Source: JBNKLG01 sp050292235
Lineage (GTDB): Bacteria; Pseudomonadota; Gammaproteobacteria; Chromatiales; Chromatiaceae
Direction: 5' to 3'
DNA length: 11,641 nucleotides
Assembly: GCA_050292235.1 (NCBI GenBank)
Contig: JBNKLG010000087.1
Coordinates: forward strand, 1-11,641
Part shown: positions 1-5,463 of the stretch, one piece after another
Layout: each line of letters begins with the position of its first letter
How positions within the stretch are numbered: the first letter of the stretch is position 1
Program-made: the position numbers and the translations under genes
Notes under the pieces: model-generated
Seen by the model: the letters and a program-made list of their open reading frames with translations, nothing else
Databases searched by the model: none
What the model was told of the DNA's origin: nothing

Positions 1-618
1 CAGACTGGCCAATTCCAGCATCTCTTCAAAGGTAATGCGATCCAGCTTTCGGGCTCTGGGCTCGACACGGGGATCGGTGGTATAGACACCATCCACATCG
101 GTGAAGATCTGGCACTCATCCGCCTTCAGAGCCGCTGCCATAGCAACAGCCGTAGTATCGGAGCCACCCCGACCGAGGGTAGTGATGGCACCGTTCTCAT
201 CCATGCCCTGGAATCCAGCAATCACCACCACCCGGCCTGCAGCCAGATCAGCGCGTACCCGGGCGTCATCGATATCTTTAATCCTGGCCTTGTTATGTGC
301 ACTGTCTGTCAGGATATGCACCTGGGAACCGGTATAGGATTGAGCTGGGCAACCGAGATTATTCAGCGCCATCGCCAGAAGCGCGATGGTGACCTGTTCG
401 CCAGTGGACAACAGAACATCTAATTCGCGTGGGGTTGGCGGATCCTGGATCGCCTGGGCCAACGCCACCAAGCGATTGGTTTCACCAGACATGGCAGAAA
501 CCACCACCACGACCTGATGACCTTGATCACGGGTACGCTTGACCTTTTCAGCCACCGCTTGAATGCGTTCAACAGTACCCACCGAGGTACCACCGTATTT
601 TTGAACCCAAAGGGCCAT
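1..618 (-). CDS. lysC: Aspartate kinase, N-terminal half (cut by window edge)
   Basis: Aspartokinase phosphorylates L-aspartate with ATP, the first step towards lysine, threonine, methionine and diaminopimelate. The minus strand encodes 206 residues from the ATG at 618-616 to the window edge with no stop, so only the kinase half is present; the full protein is usually about 405-410 residues with two C-terminal ACT domains. Visible family motifs are KYGGTSVG (residues 7-14, nucleotide binding), STGEQV (71-76), GRGGSDTTAV (149-158) and FTDVDGVYTTDPR (172-184). These are typical of a monofunctional lysC/ask enzyme. Whether the missing part carries only ACT domains or a fused homoserine dehydrogenase cannot be seen. 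The ribosome-binding site is weak: a GGAA lies about 12 bases before the ATG, but the N-terminus fits the family exactly. It diverges from dapA, the branch-point lysine gene. Confidence 0.95.
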   Translation of the reverse strand, partial: MALWVQKYGGTSVGTVERIQAVAEKVKRTRDQGHQVVVVVSAMSGETNRLVALAQAIQDPPTPRELDVLLSTGEQVTIALLAMALNNLGCPAQSYTGSQVHILTDSAHNKARIKDIDDARVRADLAAGRVVVIAGFQGMDENGAITTLGRGGSDTTAVAMAAALKADECQIFTDVDGVYTTDPRVEPRARKLDRITFEEMLELASL

Positions 619-648
619 GGTCGTTAAAGTTCCAGGTAAAAACGCGTA

Positions 649-677
649 ATTATAACGCCATCCAAAGCCTTTACGAA
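649..677 (-). promoter_or_regulatory. Candidate lysC promoter
   Basis: On the minus strand a perfect TATAAT (-10, positions 654-649) lies 17 bp downstream of TTCGTA (-35, 677-672, three of six consensus matches). It would start transcription roughly 25 bases before the lysC ATG. The -10 sits inside an imperfect palindrome with GCGT/ACGC arms (644-658). The call rests on consensus matching only; the -35 box is poor. Confidence 0.45.
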
Positions 678-722
678 ATGGGTTAATGCAAACACCGGTA
701 GGATATTCAGGCATCGGAGAAG

Positions 723-751
723 ATGACCGACACCCGTTTCCAGGCTAAAAT
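723..751 (+). promoter_or_regulatory. Candidate dapA promoter
   Basis: ATGACC (-35, 723-728, four of six matches) and TAAAAT (-10, 746-751, five of six) are separated by 17 bp. The predicted start would be near 758, leaving a leader of about 27 bases with a GAGAGG ribosome-binding site at 774-779. The leader is far too short to hold a lysine riboswitch. The call is from consensus matching only. Confidence 0.45.
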
Positions 752-784
752 CCCCCATTTCCATATTCTTGGCGAGAGGTTCTC

Positions 785-1666
785 ATGATTCAGGGCAGTC
801 TGGTCGCGCTGGTGACGCCGATGACAGCAGCGGGAGCGGTGGATAATGCTGCTCTGGAGCAGCTGCTGGATTGGCATCTGAATCAGGGTACAGACGGTAT
901 TGTTGCCGTAGGCACCACCGGAGAATCAGCCACCCTGGATGAAAAAGAACATTGCGAGGTCATTCGCCGCGTGGTGTCCCATGTGGCAGGAAGGGTGCCC
1001 GTCATCGCTGGCACCGGTGCCAACGCCACCACTGAGGCTATTCGTTTGACCCGTTGCGCAGCAGAGGCCGGTGCCGATGCCTGCCTTCTGGTTACGCCTT
1101 ACTACAACAAGCCCACCCAGGAAGGCCTCTATCGCCATCACCTGGCGATTGCAGAAGCGGTAGAAATCCCTCAGCTTCTCTATAACGTACCGGGCCGCAC
1201 CGCCTGCGATCTCCTGCCCGAAACTGCGGGTCGCTTGGCCCAAGTCGACAACATCATCGGCATCAAGGAAGCCACCGGCCAACTGGAGCGGGTCAGCCGA
1301 TTGCGTGAACTTTGTGGAAGAGATTTCGCTCTATACAGTGGTGATGACGCCACCGCCGCTGATTTCGTACTTGGCGGCGGCCAGGGTGTGATTTCTGTAA
1401 CCGCCAACATCGCGCCAGCCCAAATGCACAAGATGTGCCGTGCCGCTCTTGCCGGAGACGCAGCAACCGCTCACGCCCTGGACAGTCAGTTAACTGAATT
1501 GCATAGCAAATTATTTTTGGAGGCCAATCCCATTCCGGTGAAATGGGCGCTCCATGAGATGGGCCACATTGCTGAGGGCATTCGTTTGCCATTAACCCCT
1601 CTGTCCGAACCTTTGCGTCCCATCCTGCGTAAAGCTTTGGCTGATGCCGGCCTCTTACCCCATTGA
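785..1666 (+). CDS. dapA: 4-hydroxy-tetrahydrodipicolinate synthase
   Basis: DapA condenses pyruvate with L-aspartate semialdehyde, the first committed step of lysine and meso-diaminopimelate synthesis; it is a cytoplasmic TIM-barrel tetramer. The 293-residue product has the normal family length. All catalytic residues fall at the E. coli positions: T44-T45 in GTTGES, Y107 in TPYYNKP, Y133 in LYNVPGR, R138, and the Schiff-base lysine K161 in GIKEAT. Of the lysine-feedback residues known from E. coli, S48, A49, H56, N80, E84 and Y106 are kept, while position 53 is Glu rather than His. The ATG at 785 is preceded by GAGAGG with 5-base spacing. It appears to be the first gene of a dapA-bamC-hydrolase operon and is divergent from lysC. 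Confidence 0.98.
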   Translation: MIQGSLVALVTPMTAAGAVDNAALEQLLDWHLNQGTDGIVAVGTTGESATLDEKEHCEVIRRVVSHVAGRVPVIAGTGANATTEAIRLTRCAAEAGADACLLVTPYYNKPTQEGLYRHHLAIAEAVEIPQLLYNVPGRTACDLLPETAGRLAQVDNIIGIKEATGQLERVSRLRELCGRDFALYSGDDATAADFVLGGGQGVISVTANIAPAQMHKMCRAALAGDAATAHALDSQLTELHSKLFLEANPIPVKWALHEMGHIAEGIRLPLTPLSEPLRPILRKALADAGLLPH

Positions 1667-1685
1667 GATGACAAACCGATTTTTT

Positions 1686-2864
1686 ATGAAGTTTCCTATG
1701 ACGATGAAACCATCCCTCTCTGCGTTCATTCTCCTCTCTTTGTTGTCAGGCTGTGTCGGCCTGCCGGACATGGAGGATTACGTGGATGACCGCCGCATGG
1801 AATACAAAAAATCCCGTGCGGCCGGTGAAAACCTTGAGGTGCCGCCGGACCTGACCCGCGAGGGCATCGACAACGCCTTGGTCGTCCCCGATGTCGGCAC
1901 CCCTTCCGGCTCAGCCACCTACTCCAACTATGCCCGTGAGCGCAAGGGTGGCCAGGCAAGAACCACCACCAGCGGCGGCGTTTTACCCAGAATCGAGGGC
2001 GTGGATCTGCGCCGGGATGGCGATAAGCGCTGGCTGGTCATTCAGTCTCCACCCCAGGCCGTTTGGCCGCGTTTGATCAGCTTTTGGCAGGAAAACGGCA
2101 TCCTGCTGGTAGAGCAAAATCCCCAGGTCGGCGTCATGCGCACCGCCTGGCTGGAAAACCGGGCTGACATCAAAAGCGATTTCCTCACCGACGCCATTCG
2201 CAGCGTCTTCGATGGTCTCTATGAATCCGACACCCGCGACCAATTTCGGATTCGCCTGGAGGAGAGCCGTGGCGGTGGTACCGAGCTCTACATCACCCAC
2301 ACTGGCATGCAGGAGAAAATCGTGTCCGGTTCTGCGGGCCAAAGCGAACAGGCCACATGGATCCCCCGCCCCACGGACCATGGGCTTGAGGCCATCATGC
2401 TGCGCCGCATGATGATCTATTTTGGTGTCAGCGAGCAGCGTGCCAACGCCCAGATCAAGGCCAGTGGTGACCGTAGGCAACAACAGACCCGCATTCGCTC
2501 GGAGCTGATTCGCAACAGCAACCGCAGTGTGTTGCGTATTGGTGAAGATGGAGATCGTGCCTGGCGTCTGACCGGCATCGCTCTGGATCGGGTTGGCTTC
2601 GCTGTAGAGGATCGCAATCAGTCCCAGGGTTACTATTTGGTACGCTATCTGGACCCCTACGCAGACCAGGCTGATGAGGGACTCCTCTCCAAGATGGCCT
2701 TCTGGAAAAGCAGCAAGAAAATCAATAAGGATGCCCAGTATCAGGTACGCTTGCAGCCTCAGGGCGGCAGCACCGAGGTGGCTGTCTTTACCCAATCTGG
2801 ACAACCGGACAACTCAGAGACCGCTGTACGCATCCTGACCCTGCTGCACGAGCAGATCCGCTAA
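1686..2864 (+). CDS. bamC: Outer-membrane protein assembly factor BamC (lipoprotein)
   Basis: BamC is a lipoprotein subunit of the Bam complex, which folds beta-barrel proteins into the outer membrane. From the ATG at 1686 the product is 392 residues. It begins with a lipoprotein signal: basic start, hydrophobic stretch FILLSLL, lipobox LSGC with the lipidated Cys at residue 23, and no Asp at +2, which fits outer-membrane sorting. An extended, low-complexity N-terminal region follows. Two helix-grip domains come next: one from about residue 106 (starting VDLRRDGDKRWLVI, with AVWPRLISFWQENG), then a QQQ-containing linker, and a second from about 282 (RAWRLTGIALDRVGFAVEDR). The start is uncertain: ATGs at 1668, 1686, 1698 and 1704 are all in frame. 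1698 has the best Shine-Dalgarno (GAAG, 6-base spacing), while 1668 almost abuts the dapA stop and would give tight coupling. The product is longer than E. coli BamC (about 344). The dapA-bamC order is conserved in gammaproteobacteria. Confidence 0.9.
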   Translation: MKFPMTMKPSLSAFILLSLLSGCVGLPDMEDYVDDRRMEYKKSRAAGENLEVPPDLTREGIDNALVVPDVGTPSGSATYSNYARERKGGQARTTTSGGVLPRIEGVDLRRDGDKRWLVIQSPPQAVWPRLISFWQENGILLVEQNPQVGVMRTAWLENRADIKSDFLTDAIRSVFDGLYESDTRDQFRIRLEESRGGGTELYITHTGMQEKIVSGSAGQSEQATWIPRPTDHGLEAIMLRRMMIYFGVSEQRANAQIKASGDRRQQQTRIRSELIRNSNRSVLRIGEDGDRAWRLTGIALDRVGFAVEDRNQSQGYYLVRYLDPYADQADEGLLSKMAFWKSSKKINKDAQYQVRLQPQGGSTEVAVFTQSGQPDNSETAVRILTLLHEQIR

Positions 2865-2890
2865 AGCTACCGTTCGCCCAGAGCCCGGCC

Positions 2891-3661
2891 TTGCGTTTCG
2901 CCTCCCTGGGTAGCGGCAGCCGTGGCAACGCCACGCTGATCGAGGCCGGTGACCAGCGCCTGCTACTGGACTGCGGCTTTCCGCTCAAGGTGCTGGAACA
3001 GCGTCTGGCCCAGTTGGATGTCACACTGGAGAGCCTGACCGGCCTGCTGCTGACCCACGAGCATGGCGATCATGTGCGCGGGCTCTCTGCCCTGCTCCGC
3101 CGCCGCCCCGATCTTCCCGTCTATGCCAGCCATGGCACCTGGCGGGGATGTCATGGACCAGATCGGGCCAAGGTGCATCTGTTCCATCCGGATATTGCCT
3201 TTGAGTGCGGCGCCCTACATATCATGCCCCATACGGTACCCCACGATGCCCGTGAACCCTGTCAGTATCGCTTCTCCTCTGGAGAGACATCCCTGGCCAT
3301 ACTGACCGATTTCGGCCACGTTACCCCACACCTGGAGCAGATGCTGAGTGACCTGGATGCCCTGGTGCTGGAGTGCAATCACGACGAGATGATGCTGGCC
3401 AACGGCCCCTATCCCCGGCACCTGCGCCAGCGGGTTGGCGGCCATCACGGCCATCTGAGCAACCGCCAGGCAGCCGAATGGCTCGGTAAAGTCAACACTG
3501 ACCGCTTACAGCACCTGATCGGCGCCCACCTGAGCGAAAAGAACAACCATCCGAATCAGGCCCGCCAGACATTGCTCGACCATCTGCCCAACCAGGAAGG
3601 ACGGCTTGGCTTCTGGCAGCAGGCCGAGATCAGCCCCTGGTATGAGGTGGTTTCCTGCTGA
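2891..3661 (+). CDS. Metallo-beta-lactamase-fold hydrolase, WalJ/YycJ type
   Basis: A 256-residue, probably cytoplasmic protein with no signal peptide. It has the metallo-beta-lactamase fold signature THEHGDH (metal ligands in residues 56-61) after the N-terminal strand motif LGSGSRGNATLIE, which is characteristic of the YycJ/WalJ branch. Further branch features are LTDFGH (138-143), LECNHDE (about 160-166), GHLSN (187-191) and a late His in GAHLSEKNN (H213). Relatives are predicted phosphodiesterases or nucleases, and Firmicute YycJ has been linked to DNA repair; the substrate in gammaproteobacteria is not established, so I give no symbol. The start is TTG at 2891 with a weak AGAG 7 bases upstream; no ATG fits the conserved N-terminus. 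It lies 26 bp after the bamC stop, so it is likely the third gene of that operon. In related genomes I recall this family following bamC. Confidence 0.88.
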   Translation: MRFASLGSGSRGNATLIEAGDQRLLLDCGFPLKVLEQRLAQLDVTLESLTGLLLTHEHGDHVRGLSALLRRRPDLPVYASHGTWRGCHGPDRAKVHLFHPDIAFECGALHIMPHTVPHDAREPCQYRFSSGETSLAILTDFGHVTPHLEQMLSDLDALVLECNHDEMMLANGPYPRHLRQRVGGHHGHLSNRQAAEWLGKVNTDRLQHLIGAHLSEKNNHPNQARQTLLDHLPNQEGRLGFWQQAEISPWYEVVSC

Positions 3662-3719
3662 GAAGGGTACCCGGAGTCGAGCCGCAGTAGATGCCATCTC
3701 CCCACACCCTCCCACAAGC

Positions 3720-3808
3720 GTAGGAGCGCCCCATGGGCGCGAAGCCCACGCCTACAAGTGTATGACCAGCGCACCACCACGCTCATCGCGCCCACGGGGC
3801 GCTCCTAC
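3720..3808. repeat. Inverted pair of REP-like palindromes (REPIN/BIME-type)
   Basis: A 23-base unit at 3720-3742 beginning GTAGGAGCGCCCC recurs in inverted orientation at 3786-3808 with 22 of 23 bases matching; the single difference lies in the loop. Each unit contains its own hairpin, GCGCCC/GGGCGC around a 3-base loop. The 43-bp spacer includes CCTAC at 3751-3755, which can also pair with the GTAGG at the start of the first unit. This architecture matches the REP doublets (REPINs) dispersed between genes in many gammaproteobacteria and mobilised by RAYT transposases; no RAYT gene is in the window. The pair could fold into one long cruciform or RNA stem and may protect or terminate the upstream operon's mRNA. 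Confidence 0.85.
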
Positions 3809-3819
3809 AGAGCTTGATA

Positions 3820-3847
3820 GGTTGGGCAAAGCGTAGCGTGCCCAACC
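3820..3847. repeat. Perfect 9-bp inverted repeat of a second interspersed family
   Basis: GGTTGGGCA (3820-3828) pairs perfectly with TGCCCAACC (3839-3847) around a 10-base loop containing GCGTAGCG, whose two GC pairs can extend the stem. It lies 12 bp after the REP pair and differs from it in sequence. I recall near-identical GTTGGGC...GCCCAAC palindromes as dispersed intergenic repeats in several gammaproteobacteria. There is no T-run on either side, so a canonical intrinsic terminator is not supported. Confidence 0.7.
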
Positions 3848-3871
3848 ATTGTGGTCACATATAAGCAGCAG

Positions 3872-3900
3872 TCGCCATTTGGCCCCGCTTAGGGTATAGT
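3872..3900 (+). promoter_or_regulatory. Candidate rhlE promoter
   Basis: TCGCCA (-35, 3872-3877, four of six matches) and TATAGT (-10, 3895-3900, five of six) are separated by 17 bp. Transcription would begin near 3907 and leave a leader of about 104 bases before the helicase ATG. Consensus matching only. Confidence 0.5.
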
Positions 3901-3962
3901 GGCACACCTTCGTCGGGCGATTCGGTTCGCGCCGTCATCCTTGATACATCCCTCCGTCTGAA

Positions 3963-3994
3963 GCGCTTGCGGGTTTCAAGTCATTTTCAAGCGC
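3963..3994 (+). other. Possible stem-loop in the rhlE leader
   Basis: GCGCTTG (3963-3969) can pair with CAAGCGC (3988-3994) across an 18-base loop, 16 bases before the ATG. An alternative local palindrome, AAGCGCTT (3961-3968), competes for the same bases. The short direct repeat TTTCAAG occurs twice at 3974-3980 and 3985-3991. The structure lies just upstream of the ribosome-binding site (AGAGAA, 4001-4006) and could influence translation, but function is not shown. Confidence 0.35.
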
Positions 3995-4010
3995 ACTTTC
4001 AGAGAACTCT

Positions 4011-5324
4011 ATGTCATTTGATTCCCTTGGCCTTTCGGTCGAATTATTGCGTGCTGTTGCCGAGCAAGGCTACAGCGAACCCACCCCGGTCCAGCGTCAG
4101 GCGATCCCCGCCATTTTGGCAGGACGGGATATCCTGGCCGGCGCCCAGACCGGCACTGGCAAAACGGCGGGGTTTACCCTGCCGCTGTTGCAACAGTTAC
4201 AGAGCCGGCCAACCTCTGGTGGGAAACGGCCCGTGCGTGCACTGATCTTGACCCCAACCCGTGAGCTGGCGGCGCAGGTGGATGACAGCGTCAGCACCTA
4301 TGGTCAATATTTACCGCTGAATTCGGCGGTGATCTTCGGCGGCGTCAAGATCAATCCACAAATCCAGCGGTTGCGCCAGGGGGTGGATATCCTGGTGGCC
4401 ACGCCGGGTCGTCTGCTGGATCACCTGAGCCAGAAGACCCTGGATCTCTCCCAGCTCGAAATCCTGGTACTGGACGAAGCGGATCGCATGCTGGATATGG
4501 GCTTTATCCGCGATATCCGTCGCATCCTGGATCAGCTGCCGTCTCGCCGCCAAAACCTCTTATTCTCGGCCACCTATTCGCAAGAGATCCGACAACTGGC
4601 AGAGCAATTATTGAATAAGCCTGAGCTGATCGAAGTGGCGCGCCGCAATACCACAGCAGAGCTGGTTTCGCAGGTAGTCCACCCGGTGGATCGCGAGCGT
4701 AAACGTGAGTTGCTTTCCCACATGATTGGCTCTCGCAACTGGCAACAAGTGTTGGTGTTCACCCGCACCAAACATGGGGCCAACCGGCTCTCGAGCCAAC
4801 TGGAAAAGGATGGACTCAGCAGCGCCGCCATCCACGGCAACAAGAGCCAGGGTGCCCGCACCAAGGCCCTGGCCGGTTTCAAAAGTGGTGAGATCCGCGT
4901 ATTGGTGGCAACCGACATTGCTGCCCGCGGCCTGGATATTGATCAACTGCCCCATGTGGTGAATTTCGAGCTACCCCAGGTCGCCGAAGATTATGTGCAC
5001 CGTATTGGCCGTACTGGCCGCGCAGGCAATGAGGGTGAGGCGGTATCCCTGGTCTGTGTGGACGAGCATCGCTTGCTGCGCGATATCGAGCGTTTGTTGA
5101 ACCGTACGCTACCGAAAGCAGTGATTCCCGGTTACGAGCCAGACGAGAGCATTCGTCCAAAACCCATCGAAAATGGCCGCAACAAACGGCAAGGACCGCG
5201 CCAAAGCGCAGGCCAGCGTAACGGCCATGCCGCCAAGAAGCCAGCGGCCAACGCCGGTCGTGGACATCGTGGCAAAAAAACCTCGGCGCAATCGGGGCGA
5301 CGCCAGGCATCTGCTCGTTCTTGA
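4011..5324 (+). CDS. rhlE: DEAD-box ATP-dependent RNA helicase, RhlE type
   Basis: An ATP-dependent RNA-unwinding protein; RhlE-type helicases act in ribosome maturation and RNA turnover. The 437-residue product shows the full motif series: the aromatic/Q region at the N-terminus (MSFDSLGLS, then GYSEPTPVQ), Walker A AQTGTGKT (45-52), PTRELAAQ (82-89), TPGRLLD (131-137), the DEAD box VLDEADRMLDMGF (153-165), SAT (186-188), DIAARGLDI and HRIGRTGR (330-337). From about residue 375 it ends in a Lys/Arg/Gly/Ala-rich tail typical of RhlE and probably RNA-binding. The MSFDSLGLS opening and compact helicase core favour RhlE over SrmB, RhlB or DeaD. The ATG at 4011 has AGAGAA at 4001-4006. It has its own candidate promoter and a leader of about 100 bases, and does not appear to depend on the upstream operon. 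Confidence 0.92.
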   Translation: MSFDSLGLSVELLRAVAEQGYSEPTPVQRQAIPAILAGRDILAGAQTGTGKTAGFTLPLLQQLQSRPTSGGKRPVRALILTPTRELAAQVDDSVSTYGQYLPLNSAVIFGGVKINPQIQRLRQGVDILVATPGRLLDHLSQKTLDLSQLEILVLDEADRMLDMGFIRDIRRILDQLPSRRQNLLFSATYSQEIRQLAEQLLNKPELIEVARRNTTAELVSQVVHPVDRERKRELLSHMIGSRNWQQVLVFTRTKHGANRLSSQLEKDGLSSAAIHGNKSQGARTKALAGFKSGEIRVLVATDIAARGLDIDQLPHVVNFELPQVAEDYVHRIGRTGRAGNEGEAVSLVCVDEHRLLRDIERLLNRTLPKAVIPGYEPDESIRPKPIENGRNKRQGPRQSAGQRNGHAAKKPAANAGRGHRGKKTSAQSGRRQASARS

Positions 5325-5354
5325 TCGGGGCTTCCGCCAAGGTAAATTGTTCCC

Positions 5355-5388
5355 CCGTTTTTGCTGGTCAGTGATGGCTGACAAACGG
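5355..5388 (+). other. Hairpin between rhlE and purL
   Basis: CCGTTT (5355-5360) pairs with AAACGG (5383-5388) and GTCAG (5367-5371) pairs with CTGAC (5378-5382). The result is an 11-bp stem interrupted by a 6-base one-sided bulge (5361-5366) with a 6-base loop. No T-run follows directly, so it is a weak candidate for an rhlE terminator; it could instead be a processing site or an element of the purL leader. Confidence 0.4.
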
Positions 5389-5422
5389 AGCGGAGATCTC
5401 AGAGTTTTGGCGAGGCTTCGGG

Positions 5423-5428
5423 TATCAT
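5423..5428 (+). promoter_or_regulatory. Possible purL -10 element
   Basis: TATCAT (five of six consensus matches) lies 35 bp before the purL ATG in a 139-bp intergenic space, a reasonable place for a start site. No convincing -35 hexamer is found 16-18 bp upstream, and no PurR-type palindrome is seen. Weak call. Confidence 0.25.
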
Positions 5429-5463
5429 AGGCGCTTTTCCCGCTCATGATTCGGAGTTGATCC

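Larger units (their letters stand above)
3662..4010. other. Intergenic region with two repeat families and the rhlE promoter/leader
   Basis: This 349-bp stretch has no credible gene. Short reading frames crossing it (for example 3606-3836 on the plus strand) lack family resemblance and run through palindromes. From left to right it holds about 58 bp of unremarkable sequence, an inverted pair of REP-like palindromes (3720-3808), an unrelated hairpin repeat (3820-3847), a sigma70-like promoter (3872-3900) and a leader of roughly 100 bases ahead of the helicase gene. It separates the dapA operon from rhlE. Confidence 0.85.

Noticed and set aside
619..784. Lysine riboswitch upstream of lysC or dapA
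   Set aside because: The 166-bp divergent space is shared by two promoters, the leaders would be under 40 bases, and no L-box-like structure is visible.
1983..2804. 273-codon open frame antisense to bamC
   Set aside because: It lies wholly opposite a clear bamC sequence, shows no recognisable family and has low-complexity composition expected from a complementary frame.
3606..3836. Small frame crossing the hydrolase 3' end and the repeat region
   Set aside because: It runs through REP palindromes, resembles nothing and has no ribosome-binding site; it is noise.
5325..5463. PurR operator upstream of purL
   Set aside because: No palindrome resembling the ACGCAAACGTTTGCGT class is present.
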